64,000 nt of DNA from CAZNKU01 sp045541135 (GTDB taxonomy: Bacteria > Bacillota > Clostridia > Monoglobales > Firm-18), in assembly GCA_045541135.1 (NCBI GenBank), contig JAZQIO010000088.1, forward strand, positions 1 to 64,000, given 5' to 3'. The position numbers and the translations under genes are program-made. Shown in pieces: positions 31,728 through 41,026 of this stretch (its first letter is position 1; the number at the start of each line of letters is the position of its first letter). The notes under the pieces are model-generated. The model worked only from the letters and a program-made list of their open reading frames with translations. It had not been told where the DNA came from and searched no databases.

Positions 31728-32597
31728 ATGGATTTCAAACCCCGCTTTAACGAAAAGCTTAATACTGTAAACAGTTGGATTGATGAGCTTTCACCAAAAG
31801 GTGAAGGCTTACACAAGGTTATATACAATGCATCCAACTACTCTGTTCAGGCAGGTGGAAAACGAATACGCCCCATACTTGCATATGCTGTATGTGAAAT
31901 GCTTGGGGGAGATGCAAAAAAAATAAAGCACTATGCCTGTGCTGTTGAGTTTATTCACACATATTCACTTATTCACGATGACCTGCCCTGTATGGATAAT
32001 GATGATTTAAGACGAGGTATGCCTACAAATCACAAAAAGTTTGGTGAAGCTATTGCTTTGCTTGCGGGTGATTCACTGCTTACATATGCATTTGAATGTG
32101 CATCCTCTTCCGCTAACGATGCAAAGATTACCGTAAAAGCAATTAACGCCATATCTAAAGCCGCAGGCATTGCAGGTATGATAGGCGGTCAGGTTATAGA
32201 TATAAACGGCGCAAAAGATTATGAAGAGCTTAAAACCGTACACAAAATGAAAACAGGTGCTCTTATAAGACTTTCCGCACACCTTGGTTCAATTGCCGCA
32301 GGATGCACAGCTGATGAAGCCGGTGCAATTGATAAATTTGCAGATAACCTTGGAATAGCATTCCAGATAAAAGACGATATATTAGACGTTGAAAGCACAA
32401 CCGAAGAACTTGGAAAACCAATAGGAAGTGACGACAAACGAGACCTTACAACATATGTTACACTGTTTGGAATTGACGGTGCAAAGGAAAAGCTTGACGA
32501 GCATACTAAAATGGCTAAAGATGCACTTTTACCATTTGGTGATAAGGCTGAATTTTTACTTCAGTTTGCAGATATGTTATTAAACAGAAAGAACTAA
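31728..32597 (+). CDS. ispA: Polyprenyl (farnesyl/geranyl) diphosphate synthase
   Basis: This 289-residue trans-prenyltransferase has GGKRIRPILAYAVCE near 43-57, the first aspartate-rich motif DDLPCMDNDDLRRG near 84-97 and the second, IKDDILDVESTTEELGKPIG, near 210. It condenses IPP with allylic diphosphates for quinones and undecaprenyl carrier synthesis. It is placed directly before dxs, the entry enzyme of the MEP pathway, as in many Clostridia. GGAGG overlaps the xseB stop. Confidence 0.92.
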   Translation: MDFKPRFNEKLNTVNSWIDELSPKGEGLHKVIYNASNYSVQAGGKRIRPILAYAVCEMLGGDAKKIKHYACAVEFIHTYSLIHDDLPCMDNDDLRRGMPTNHKKFGEAIALLAGDSLLTYAFECASSSANDAKITVKAINAISKAAGIAGMIGGQVIDINGAKDYEELKTVHKMKTGALIRLSAHLGSIAAGCTADEAGAIDKFADNLGIAFQIKDDILDVESTTEELGKPIGSDDKRDLTTYVTLFGIDGAKEKLDEHTKMAKDALLPFGDKAEFLLQFADMLLNRKN

Positions 32598-32618
32598 TGA
32601 AAAGAGGATAAAAAGTCT

Positions 32619-34466
32619 GTGAGTATTTTAGAGCACATTGACAATCCGTCAGATTTAAAAAAACTCAATAATGATGAACTTAATCTCCTTTCTGCTGAAA
32701 TAAGGGAATTTCTTGTGGAAACTGTGTCTAAAACAGGTGGGCATCTTGCATCAAGCCTTGGTGTTGTTGAGCTGACACTGGCACTTCACAAAACTTTTAA
32801 TTCTCCAAAGGATAAAATTATATGGGACGTAGGTCACCAGGCTTATGTACACAAAATTGTAACAGGCAGAAAAGATAAATTCGATACACTACGTCAATTT
32901 GGCGGTCTTAGCGGTTTCCCCCGCGGTAATGAAAGCAAGCACGACGTTTTTGATGCAGGTCATGCGAGTAATTCCATATCTGCCGCACTTGGTTATGTAT
33001 GTGCAAGAGATATAAAAAACGAAGATTACAGCGTTGTTGCAGTTATAGGTGACGGTGCAATGAGCGGCGGTCTTGCATTTGAAGGCATAAACAATGCAAC
33101 AAGGCTAAAGACAAACTTTATTGTTATTTTAAATGACAATGAAATGTCAATATCCAAAAACGTAGGTGGTCTTTCTAAATACCTTAACAATTTAAGAACA
33201 AGACCGGGATATATGAAAACAAAAAACGATGTATCTTCTACTCTTAATAAAATTCCGCTTATCGGTAAACCCATATACAAGCTTATAAGCGGAACGAAAT
33301 CCGTATTCAAATACATTGTTACAAAAACACCTACACATATTTTTGAAGAACTTGGATTTAAAAGCATAGGTCCCGTTGACGGTCACAATATCAAGGAGCT
33401 TTGTGATGCTTTAGAGCGTGCAAAGCGCATAAAGGGGCCTGTCATAATTCATATGTACACACAAAAGGGTAAGGGCTACGCATTTGCAGAACAAAACCCA
33501 AGCAAATTCCACGGTATAGGAAAGTTTGACCCTAAGGTTGGCGAATGTGCAAGCAAAGCATCAAAAAGTGTGTCTCCGTCTAAAGTATTCGGAAACAAAA
33601 TGATTGAAATGGCAAAGACAAACAAAAACCTTGTTGCAATTACGGCGGCTATGCCTGACGGTACGGGACTTTCGGAATTTGCAAAGCTTTATCCCGAAAG
33701 ATTTTACGATGTAGGTATTGCAGAAGGTCATGCAATAACCTTTGCAGGAGGTATGGCAAAGGGCGGTGCTGTACCTGTTGCGGCAATATATTCCACATTC
33801 TTACAGCGTGCTTACGACAACATTTACCACGACCTTATTTTGCAGCGTGCACACGCAATAATTGCAATTGACAGAGCAGGTCTTGTAGGTGAAGACGGTG
33901 AAACACATCACGGTATGTTTGATATTTCATACCTTAGCACATTACCTGACATTTCAATACTTGCGCCTTCCTCTTCCTCTCAGCTTGAGGAAATGCTTGA
34001 GTATTCAGTTAACAAACACAATGGCGTTATTGCCATCAGATACCCTAAAATTTTCTACAACGACCATAAATCTGATTATTCATTTGAATATGGCAAAGCC
34101 GCTATTGAAAAAGAGGGTACAGACATTACAGTTGTTGCAGAAGGTAATATGTTAGAACACGCCTTGGAGGCTGCTGAAATTTCAAAACACAGTGTTGAGG
34201 TTATAGATGTAAGAACAATAAAGCCATTGGATGCCCAAACTATTAAAGCATCTTTTAACAAAACAGGTAAAATCATTACTGTTGAAGACAACACAGTAAG
34301 GGGTGGGCTTGGAAGTATTGTTGAAGATGCAATTGGTGCTTCTGTTACAAAAATCGGCTACAATGATACAATTGTAACCCACGGTGATTTAAAAACACTT
34401 TATAAAGAAAACAAAGTAGATGCACAGTCTATTGCAGACGAAATTGAAAGGATGTGCAACATTTGA
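32619..34466 (+). CDS. dxs: 1-deoxy-D-xylulose-5-phosphate synthase
   Basis: This 615-residue thiamine diphosphate enzyme joins pyruvate and glyceraldehyde-3-phosphate, the first step of MEP isoprenoid synthesis. Motifs are TGGHLASSLGVVELTLALH near 40, WDVGHQAYVHK, VIGDGAMSGGLAFEGINNA near 146-164 for ThDP and Mg, and NDNEMSIS; the C-terminal half has DGTGLSEFAKLYPERFYDVG and RAGLVGEDGETHHG. The GTG start at 32619 follows AAAGAGGAT. The length is at the short end of the family, but all the core motifs listed are present. Confidence 0.95.
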   Translation: MSILEHIDNPSDLKKLNNDELNLLSAEIREFLVETVSKTGGHLASSLGVVELTLALHKTFNSPKDKIIWDVGHQAYVHKIVTGRKDKFDTLRQFGGLSGFPRGNESKHDVFDAGHASNSISAALGYVCARDIKNEDYSVVAVIGDGAMSGGLAFEGINNATRLKTNFIVILNDNEMSISKNVGGLSKYLNNLRTRPGYMKTKNDVSSTLNKIPLIGKPIYKLISGTKSVFKYIVTKTPTHIFEELGFKSIGPVDGHNIKELCDALERAKRIKGPVIIHMYTQKGKGYAFAEQNPSKFHGIGKFDPKVGECASKASKSVSPSKVFGNKMIEMAKTNKNLVAITAAMPDGTGLSEFAKLYPERFYDVGIAEGHAITFAGGMAKGGAVPVAAIYSTFLQRAYDNIYHDLILQRAHAIIAIDRAGLVGEDGETHHGMFDISYLSTLPDISILAPSSSSQLEEMLEYSVNKHNGVIAIRYPKIFYNDHKSDYSFEYGKAAIEKEGTDITVVAEGNMLEHALEAAEISKHSVEVIDVRTIKPLDAQTIKASFNKTGKIITVEDNTVRGGLGSIVEDAIGASVTKIGYNDTIVTHGDLKTLYKENKVDAQSIADEIERMCNI

Positions 34467-35248
34467 AGGAAAGATTAGACATATACCTTACAGAAAACGG
34501 TTATGCAGAAAGTCGTGAAAAGGCAAAGAGCATAATTATGGAGGGTATTGTATATATAAATAATCAAAAGGCTATGAAAGCCGGTGATATGGTAGCTGAC
34601 AAAGATACTGTTGAAGTACGTGGTAACACATTAAAATATGTTAGCCGTGGCGGACTTAAGCTTGAAAAGGCAATGACAAATTTTGACCTTACGCTTGAAG
34701 GAAAGGTTTGTATGGACGTTGGTGCTTCAACCGGCGGTTTTACAGACTGTATGCTTCAAAACGGTGCAAGTAAGGTTTATTGCGTAGATGTAGGATACGG
34801 TCAGCTTGCATGGAAGTTAAGACAGGATGAACGTGTACACAATATGGAACGTACAAATATAAGATACGTTACAGAAGCCGACATAGATGAAAAGCTTGAC
34901 TTTGCATCAATTGATGTTGCCTTTATATCATTAAAGCTTGTTCTTCCCGTTGTACACAATCTTTTGAAGGACGACGGTGAAGTGGTTGCACTTATAAAGC
35001 CACAGTTTGAGGCAGGCAGAGAAAAGGTAGGAAAAAAAGGTGTTGTGCGTGATAAAAACGTACATATAGAGGTTATTGAAAATGTATTGGAATTTACAAG
35101 AAGCTTTGGATTCAGAGTTTCAGAAGTTACCTATTCTCCCATTAAAGGACCTGAGGGAAACATTGAATATTTAATGCATATTTCAAAACAGGGCGAGGAT
35201 AACGAAATAGACGTTATAAATATAGTAGAAAATTCTCACAATTTATAA
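34463..35248 (+). CDS. tlyA: TlyA-family rRNA methyltransferase / S4-domain protein
   Basis: This protein of about 261 residues has an N-terminal S4 RNA-binding domain (KERLDIYLTENGYAESREKA) and an FtsJ-like SAM methyltransferase with MDVGASTGGFTDCML near 83-97 and VYCVDVGYGQLAWKL near 104. TlyA proteins 2'-O-methylate rRNA cytidines. The TTG at 34463 is preferred as start over a GTG at 34454, as it gives the family N-terminus and a better distance to GAAAGG. It overlaps the dxs end by 4 bases and is translationally coupled. Confidence 0.9.
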   Translation: MKERLDIYLTENGYAESREKAKSIIMEGIVYINNQKAMKAGDMVADKDTVEVRGNTLKYVSRGGLKLEKAMTNFDLTLEGKVCMDVGASTGGFTDCMLQNGASKVYCVDVGYGQLAWKLRQDERVHNMERTNIRYVTEADIDEKLDFASIDVAFISLKLVLPVVHNLLKDDGEVVALIKPQFEAGREKVGKKGVVRDKNVHIEVIENVLEFTRSFGFRVSEVTYSPIKGPEGNIEYLMHISKQGEDNEIDVINIVENSHNL

Positions 35249-35260
35249 AGGAGAATTATT

Positions 35261-36088
35261 ATGAAAAAAATTGCAATTATCCCAAACATTTTAAGAGATG
35301 AAAATTTTGTGGGTACAAAAAAGATAATTGAATATTTAAAGTCAAAGTGCATTGATGTTATTGCAGACAACAGCCTTGAAAAATACTGTCTTGATGTAGA
35401 ATACAAAGACCTTGAAGCATACAAGGATATTGATATGGCAATTATTATAGGCGGTGATGGTACAATACTTGCATCAAGCAAAAAGTACATAAATACAGAT
35501 ATTCCCATACTCGGTATTAATCACGGTAATGTAGGCTTTTTAACAGAGCTTGAAAAAGGTGATGAAAAAGGCCTTGCAGACATTATAGGTGGTAATTATT
35601 CCGTTGAAAAAAGACCTGTCATAGAGGTTGAATACTGTACAAACAAGTATTATTCCATAAACGAAGTCTCAGTACACAGAGGTAATTCCCCCAAAATGCT
35701 GCACATTGACATTATAATTGAAGATGTTTCAATGAACAAATTTAAGGCAGACGGACTTATAGTTGCTACCTCCTCCGGCTCTACTGCATATTCCCTTGCG
35801 GCAGGAGGTCCAATAATTGACCCGTCGGTAAACGCCTTTGTTGTTACTCCCGTTTGTCCTCACAACATAAATATACGAAGTGTTGTTGTATCAAACGAGG
35901 CGGAAATAAAAATAAAAATTAAAGATTCCGAGCTATGCACATTCTCTGTAGACGGTAATTTAATTGAAGAAATTAAAGGAAACAGTGAAATAATCATAAA
36001 AAAAGGCGGATACCTTAACACTGTAAGACAAAGCAAAAATTCTTTTTACAAAAAACTTAAAAGAAAAATATTTGAAAAGGAACTTTGA
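35261..36088 (+). CDS. nadK: NAD kinase
   Basis: This 275-residue enzyme phosphorylates NAD to NADP. The diagnostic MAIIIGGDGTILASSKKYI is near 66-84, ILGINHGNVGFLTELE near 90, YSINEVSVHRG near 130 and ADGLIVATSSGSTAYSLAAG near 157-176 with GGPIIDPSVNAFVVTPVCPH. The length and motifs are complete. It is part of the operon between tlyA and argR. Confidence 0.94.
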   Translation: MKKIAIIPNILRDENFVGTKKIIEYLKSKCIDVIADNSLEKYCLDVEYKDLEAYKDIDMAIIIGGDGTILASSKKYINTDIPILGINHGNVGFLTELEKGDEKGLADIIGGNYSVEKRPVIEVEYCTNKYYSINEVSVHRGNSPKMLHIDIIIEDVSMNKFKADGLIVATSSGSTAYSLAAGGPIIDPSVNAFVVTPVCPHNINIRSVVVSNEAEIKIKIKDSELCTFSVDGNLIEEIKGNSEIIIKKGGYLNTVRQSKNSFYKKLKRKIFEKEL

Positions 36089-36090
36089 TT

Positions 36091-36543
36091 ATGTATACAA
36101 AAAAACAACGTCATGCTAAAATATTGGAGCTTATAAAAACAGAAGCCATTGAAAGACAGGAAGATATTGCAAAAAAGCTTAACGATATGGGCTATATGGT
36201 TACACAGGCTACAGTTTCAAGAGATATAAGAGACTTAAATCTTATAAAACAGTCTGTAGGCGGTGTTATAAAATACGTACTTCCCGAAGAGGTTACAACA
36301 GATAACACAGTTAAGCTTATAGATATTTTCGGAAACAGTGTTGTATCCGTTGAAAGTGCCGAAAATTTGTTGGTTGTAAAAACACTAAGCGGTACTGCAC
36401 ACGCAGCAGCTTCTGCAATTGATGCAATGTCCAACACTATGATTTTAGGCACAATTGCAGGTGATGACACAATACTTGTTATTGCGAAAAATGCAGAACA
36501 GGCTGAAATTGTAAAAAAAGAAATTACTATGCTTATAAAATAA
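36091..36543 (+). CDS. argR: Arginine repressor ArgR
   Basis: This 150-residue regulator has an N-terminal winged helix (QEDIAKKLNDMGYMVTQATV, then SRDIRDLNLIK) and a C-terminal arginine-binding hexamer domain (GTAHAAASAIDAM, LGTIAGDDTILVIAKN). It represses arginine synthesis genes when arginine is plentiful; no arginine genes lie in this window. The ATG at 36091, two bases after the nadK stop, has AAAAGG ten bases upstream. A TTG two codons earlier is less likely. Confidence 0.93.
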   Translation: MYTKKQRHAKILELIKTEAIERQEDIAKKLNDMGYMVTQATVSRDIRDLNLIKQSVGGVIKYVLPEEVTTDNTVKLIDIFGNSVVSVESAENLLVVKTLSGTAHAAASAIDAMSNTMILGTIAGDDTILVIAKNAEQAEIVKKEITMLIK

Positions 36544-36555
36544 AGGATGTAAATT

Positions 36556-38232
36556 ATGCTTGAAAGACTACACATTAAAAACATAGCTGTCATTGATGAG
36601 GCAGAAATTGAATTTAATAAAGGCTTTAACGTACTTACAGGCGAAACAGGTGCAGGTAAGTCTATTATCATTGACTCTATTAATATGGTGTTAGGTGAAC
36701 GTACAAGCAAATCCATTATCCGTAACGGTGAAAAAAAGGCCGTAGTTGAAGCTATGTTTTCAATAGACAATGCCGAATTTATAAAAACACTTGATGAAAA
36801 CGGCATTGAGGTTGAAGACGGAATGTTAATACTTTACCGTGACCTTAATACAGACGGCAAAAGCTTGTGTAAAATAAACGGTTCTATGACTACTGCGTCG
36901 GGAATAAGAGAAATTGCAAATATGCTTATTAACATACACGGTCAGCAGGATAACCAGTCATTGCTTACACCCTCTTCCCACATTAACTTTTTAAACAGTT
37001 ACGCAAACCTTGCTTCAAAGCTTGACGAATACAAAGTATATTTTAATAAGGTAAATGAAATTTCCGACAAGCTGAATTCATTGCAGGTTGATGAACGTGA
37101 AAAGGAAAGAATGACTGACCTTTACACCTTCCAGATAAAAGAAATTGAAGATGCAAAGTTGGTTGCAGGTGAAGATGAACAGCTTGCAGAACGCAGAAAG
37201 TTTATAAGTGGTATAAGTAAAATTTCAGAAGCACTGAACTATTCTCATGAAGCTCTTTACAGTTCCGACCGCAATGTGTATGATACTATTTCCTCCGTTG
37301 TTAACAGCTTTATGTCTGTTACGGAATATGACTCAAAGCTTAATGACATTTACGAAAGGTTAAACAGTGCGGCAATAGAGCTTGAAGACATAATATACCA
37401 GATTCGCGACTATCGTGACGGTATGGATTTTGACGAAAGCGAAGTCGACAGTATTGAGGCACGTCTTGACCTTATCAATACTTTAAAACGCAAATACGGT
37501 AACACTATTGAAGATATAATTGAATATAAAAATGAAATTGAAGATAAGCTTTATTCCATTACAAAAAGTGATGAAGAAACAGAAAGATTAAACGAAGAAC
37601 TTGTCAAAGCAACAGAATCCCGAAACAAGATTGCTTCCGAAATCACAAAAATGCGTACAAAATATGCTACAGAGCTTAGCGACAAAATATGCAAAGAGCT
37701 TGCAGACCTTGATATGTCAAAGGTTAAGTTTGATGTACAGATTAAAGAATGCGAATACAACAAAAATGGCTGTGACAGTGTGGAATTTTTAATTTCCGTA
37801 AATGCAGGTGAGCCCTTAAAGCCACTTTCCAAAATAGCATCAGGCGGTGAAATGTCCAGAATTATGCTTGCAATAAAGTCTATATTTGCGGATTCTGACC
37901 CTGTTGACACATTGATATTTGACGAAATTGATACAGGTGTAAGCGGACGTGCCGCACAGAAGATTGCCGAAAAAATAAACAAAATTGCAGGAAGCAAGCA
38001 GATACTATGCATTACACACCTTGCACAGATTGCCGCTATGGCAGGTACTCACTTCCTTATTGAAAAGAATGTTGAGGCTGAACACACATATACAAAGGTT
38101 ACTCCTCTTGACGAAGGTTCAAGAAAAAATGAGCTTGCAAGAATTATAGGCGGTGCACAGATTACCGACATTACAATTCAGGCGGCATCGGAAATGATTG
38201 AGCTTGCAAACAAAATAAAAGGTTGTGATTAA
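36556..38232 (+). CDS. recN: DNA repair protein RecN
   Basis: This 558-residue SMC-like ATPase has Walker A LTGETGAGKSIIIDSIN at about 29-45 and a central coiled coil (about 150-390). The ABC signature is ASGGEMSRIMLAIK near 426-440, followed by Walker B LIFDEIDTGVSGRAAQKIA near 455-473 and ILCITHLAQIAAMA. It acts at double-strand breaks. It follows argR in the common Firmicutes order, 12 bp downstream. Confidence 0.94.
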   Translation: MLERLHIKNIAVIDEAEIEFNKGFNVLTGETGAGKSIIIDSINMVLGERTSKSIIRNGEKKAVVEAMFSIDNAEFIKTLDENGIEVEDGMLILYRDLNTDGKSLCKINGSMTTASGIREIANMLINIHGQQDNQSLLTPSSHINFLNSYANLASKLDEYKVYFNKVNEISDKLNSLQVDEREKERMTDLYTFQIKEIEDAKLVAGEDEQLAERRKFISGISKISEALNYSHEALYSSDRNVYDTISSVVNSFMSVTEYDSKLNDIYERLNSAAIELEDIIYQIRDYRDGMDFDESEVDSIEARLDLINTLKRKYGNTIEDIIEYKNEIEDKLYSITKSDEETERLNEELVKATESRNKIASEITKMRTKYATELSDKICKELADLDMSKVKFDVQIKECEYNKNGCDSVEFLISVNAGEPLKPLSKIASGGEMSRIMLAIKSIFADSDPVDTLIFDEIDTGVSGRAAQKIAEKINKIAGSKQILCITHLAQIAAMAGTHFLIEKNVEAEHTYTKVTPLDEGSRKNELARIIGGAQITDITIQAASEMIELANKIKGCD

Positions 38233-38601
38233 TTGAATAAAAACGGTGTTGTTGAAAAGGTTGAAGGCACAAAGGTTACAGTAAAAATACAGCGTGATTC
38301 TTCCTGCGGTGAAAACTGTGCTATGTGCAATGCCTGCCCCGGTAAGGATATGCTTGTTACCGTTGAAACGGATATCCCTTTGCAGGTGGGTGACAGTGTA
38401 AGGCTTGAAACCAATACAAAAACAGTTTTATTATCCGCTTTTTGCGTATACATCCTACCTATAGTGCTACTGATTGTGGGATACGCCCTGCACACACTAT
38501 ATCTTGGGTTAATACTTATGGTAATTTCCTTTACAATATTGTTACAGGTTGATAAAAAAATCAGCAAAAAACATTTTATAAAGTTGAGCAAAGTGCATTA
38601 A
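38233..38601 (+). CDS. RseC/MucC-family membrane protein
   Basis: This 122-residue protein has an N-terminal beta-rich domain with a cysteine cluster SCGENCAMCNACPGK at about 24-38 and two membrane segments (about 72-90 and 95-112). This is the SoxR-reducing/RseC layout. In Clostridia such proteins sit beside electron-transfer or repair genes, and the cysteines may bind a cluster. The TTG start at 38233 follows the recN stop with no gap. The terminator at 38585 ends the operon. Confidence 0.82.
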   Translation: MNKNGVVEKVEGTKVTVKIQRDSSCGENCAMCNACPGKDMLVTVETDIPLQVGDSVRLETNTKTVLLSAFCVYILPIVLLIVGYALHTLYLGLILMVISFTILLQVDKKISKKHFIKLSKVH

Positions 38602-38618
38602 ATCAAGCATTTTGCTCA
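38585..38618 (+). terminator. Terminator of the nusB-recN operon
   Basis: The stem TGAGCAAA-TGC (38585-38596) pairs with GCA-TTTGCTCA (38607-38618) and is followed by TTTTTA. It overlaps the last codons of the RseC-like gene. Confidence 0.8.
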
Positions 38619-38640
38619 TTTTTATGTAAAAATAAATTAA

Positions 38641-38686
38641 TCACAATATATTGTTTTTTACTATTGACAAAGCAACTATATGTTGT
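38641..38686 (+). promoter_or_regulatory. Two NrdR-like boxes over the nrdD promoter
   Basis: Box 1 (38641-38656) contains CACAATATATTGT and fits the NrdR consensus well. Box 2 (38671-38686) contains CAACTATATGTTGT and fits less well. Their centres are 30 bases apart, about three helical turns as expected for NrdR pairs. Box 1 lies just upstream of the -35, and box 2 fills the spacer between -35 and -10. Repression of ribonucleotide reductase by NrdR when dATP is high is the expected outcome. The nrdR gene itself is not in the window. Confidence 0.65.
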
Positions 38687-38692
38687 TATAAT
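38664..38692 (+). promoter_or_regulatory. Consensus promoter of nrdD
   Basis: TTGACA (38664-38669), a 17-base spacer and TATAAT (38687-38692). Transcription should start near 38699, six bases ahead of a hairpin. Confidence 0.85.
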
Positions 38693-38704
38693 ATAAATGC
38701 ACGC

Positions 38705-38728
38705 AAACCCAAGATGTTGGGTTTTTTT
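38705..38728 (+). terminator. Hairpin with T-run at the very start of the nrdD leader
   Basis: AAACCCAA (38705-38712) pairs with TTGGGTTT (38717-38724) around a GATG loop, and the T-run reaches 38728. It is placed about 6 to 30 bases after the predicted start of transcription. It may act as an attenuator or as a 5' stabilising hairpin. Confidence 0.6.
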
Positions 38729-38781
38729 AGTCAATCAATAAATGAAATACCATATAAATTGCAAGGAAAGGAGATTTAATT

Positions 38782-40959
38782 ATGAAGATTATAAAGCGAA
38801 GCGGCGCAGAAGTTATATTTGACCCCGAGAAGATTATTGTTGCTATTTCCAAGGCGAATGACAGTGTTGTTCCAAGTGCAAGAATGACACCTATACAGAT
38901 TAAAAGAATTGCCGAGGACGTTGAAAGTGCGGCACTTAATATTAACCGTTCACTTAGCGTGGAAGAAATACAGGATATGGTCGAAGACCAGATTATGAAC
39001 CAGCGTGCTTTTGAAGTGGCAAGACGTTATATTACATACCGTTATACACGTGCATTGGTACGTAAATCAAACACTACAGACGAACAGATTTTAAGTCTTA
39101 TTGAATGCAACAACGAAGAGGTTAAGCAGGAAAATTCAAACAAGAACCCTACTGTTAACAGTGTACAGCGTGACTATATGGCAGGTGAGGTAAGTAAGGA
39201 TATTACAAAGCGTATTCTTCTTCCTTCTGACATTGTTACAGCACACGAACAGGGTATTATCCACTTCCACGATGCTGACTACTTTGCACAGCATATGCAC
39301 AACTGTGACCTTGTAAACCTTGAGGATATGTTACAGAACGGTACAGTAATAAGCGGTACTATGATTGAAAAGCCACACAGCTTTTCAACAGCTTGTAACA
39401 TTTCTACACAGATTATTGCACAGGTTGCTTCCTGCCAGTACGGCGGTCAGAGCATAAGTCTTACACATCTTGCTCCATTTGTTGACGTAAGCCGTCAGAA
39501 GATTAAAAAGCAGGTTATTGAAGAATTCAAGTCTATAAATCAGGAAGTTTCCGAGGAACAAATTAACGAAATTACCGAAAAAAGACTTCGTGACGAAGTT
39601 AAAAGCGGTGTACAGATGATACAGTACCAGGTTGTTACACTTATGACAACTAACGGACAAGCTCCTTTTGTAACTGTATTTATGTATCTTAATGAAGCTA
39701 AAAACGAGCAGGAAAAGAAAGACCTTGCTTTGGTTATTGAAGAAACCTTAAAACAGCGTTATCAGGGTGTTAAAAACGAAAAGGGTGTATGGATTACACC
39801 TGCATTCCCTAAGCTTATTTACGTTCTGGAAGAAGATAACATCCACAAGGACAGCAAATACTATTACCTTACAGAGCTTGCGGCTAAATGTACTGCAAAA
39901 CGTATGGTACCTGACTACATTTCCGAAAAGGTAATGCTTCAGAACAAAATTGACAAAAACGGTGAAGGTCACTGCTACACCTGTATGGGATGCAGAAGCT
40001 TCCTTACTCCTTTTGTTGATGAAAACGGTAAACCTAAATATTACGGCAGATTCAACCAGGGTGTTGTAACAGTTAACCTTGTTGATATTGGTCTTTCCGC
40101 TAACAAAGACCTTGACAAGTTCTGGGAAATATTTGACGAACGTATGGACCTTTGTCACAGAGCATTACAGTGCAGACATGAAAGACTTACAGGCACGCTT
40201 TCCGATGCCGCTCCAATACTGTGGCAACACGGTGCACTGCTTAGACTTAACAAGGGCGAAAGCATAGACAAATATCTGCACGGCGGATATTCTACACTTT
40301 CACTTGGTTATGCAGGTCTTTGGGAATGTGTTTACAGTCTTATCGGCAAAAAGCTTACAGAAGCTGAGGGTGAAGAATTAGGCCTTGAAATTATGCGTAA
40401 GCTTAATGAATACACAGCCAAGTGGAAGGCTGAAGAAAATATTGACTATTCACTTTACGGCACACCACTTGAGAGCACAACATACAAATTTGCTAAAAAC
40501 CTGCAGAGTAGATTTGGTATTATAAAGGGTGTTACTGACAAAAACTACATTACAAACAGTTATCATGTTCACGTAACAGAAGATATTGACGCTTTTGACA
40601 AGCTTGCTTTGGAATCTAAATTCCAGGCACTTTCTCCCGGTGGTGCTATATCTTATGTTGAGGTTCCTAATATGCAGAACAACCTTGAAGCTGTTCTTTC
40701 CGTAATGAGATTTATTTACGACAACATTATGTATGCGGAGCTTAATACAAAGAGTGACTACTGTCAGGAATGCGGATTTGACGGTGAAATAGAAGTTAAA
40801 GAAGATGCTGACGGTAAGCTTATATGGACTTGTCCTAACTGTGGCAACAATGACCAGACAAAGCTTAATGTTGCAAGAAGAACTTGCGGCTACATTGGTA
40901 CACAGTTCTGGAATCAGGGAAGAACTCAGGAAATTAAAGAACGTGTATTACATCTATAA
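38782..40959 (+). CDS. nrdD: Anaerobic (class III) ribonucleoside-triphosphate reductase
   Basis: This 725-residue glycyl-radical enzyme makes deoxyribonucleotides without oxygen. An ATP-cone domain is at about 1-95 (KRSGAEVIFDPEKI, VARRYITYRYTR). The core has IHFHDADYFAQHMHNCDLVN near 153-172 and CYTCMGCRSFLTP with active-site cysteines near 396-405. The C-terminus has a zinc site CQECGF and CPNCG and the radical loop RRTCGYIGTQFWNQGRTQEI near 701-720. All parts are intact. It is expressed from its own promoter with NrdR-like boxes. Confidence 0.96.
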   Translation: MKIIKRSGAEVIFDPEKIIVAISKANDSVVPSARMTPIQIKRIAEDVESAALNINRSLSVEEIQDMVEDQIMNQRAFEVARRYITYRYTRALVRKSNTTDEQILSLIECNNEEVKQENSNKNPTVNSVQRDYMAGEVSKDITKRILLPSDIVTAHEQGIIHFHDADYFAQHMHNCDLVNLEDMLQNGTVISGTMIEKPHSFSTACNISTQIIAQVASCQYGGQSISLTHLAPFVDVSRQKIKKQVIEEFKSINQEVSEEQINEITEKRLRDEVKSGVQMIQYQVVTLMTTNGQAPFVTVFMYLNEAKNEQEKKDLALVIEETLKQRYQGVKNEKGVWITPAFPKLIYVLEEDNIHKDSKYYYLTELAAKCTAKRMVPDYISEKVMLQNKIDKNGEGHCYTCMGCRSFLTPFVDENGKPKYYGRFNQGVVTVNLVDIGLSANKDLDKFWEIFDERMDLCHRALQCRHERLTGTLSDAAPILWQHGALLRLNKGESIDKYLHGGYSTLSLGYAGLWECVYSLIGKKLTEAEGEELGLEIMRKLNEYTAKWKAEENIDYSLYGTPLESTTYKFAKNLQSRFGIIKGVTDKNYITNSYHVHVTEDIDAFDKLALESKFQALSPGGAISYVEVPNMQNNLEAVLSVMRFIYDNIMYAELNTKSDYCQECGFDGEIEVKEDADGKLIWTCPNCGNNDQTKLNVARRTCGYIGTQFWNQGRTQEIKERVLHL

Positions 40960-40984
40960 TACGTGATGTAAAAATAAATTTAAT

Positions 40985-41013
40985 AACGGGCGCTTGAACG
41001 GCGTCCGTTTTTT
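40985..41013 (+). terminator. Internal terminator between nrdD and nrdG
   Basis: AACGGGCGC (40985-40993) pairs with GCGTCCGTT (41001-41009, with one G-T pair) and runs into six T. The nrdG ribosome site lies immediately after. It probably lowers nrdG expression relative to nrdD, which fits the need for less activase than reductase. Confidence 0.75.
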
Positions 41014-41026
41014 AAGGATTGATTTT

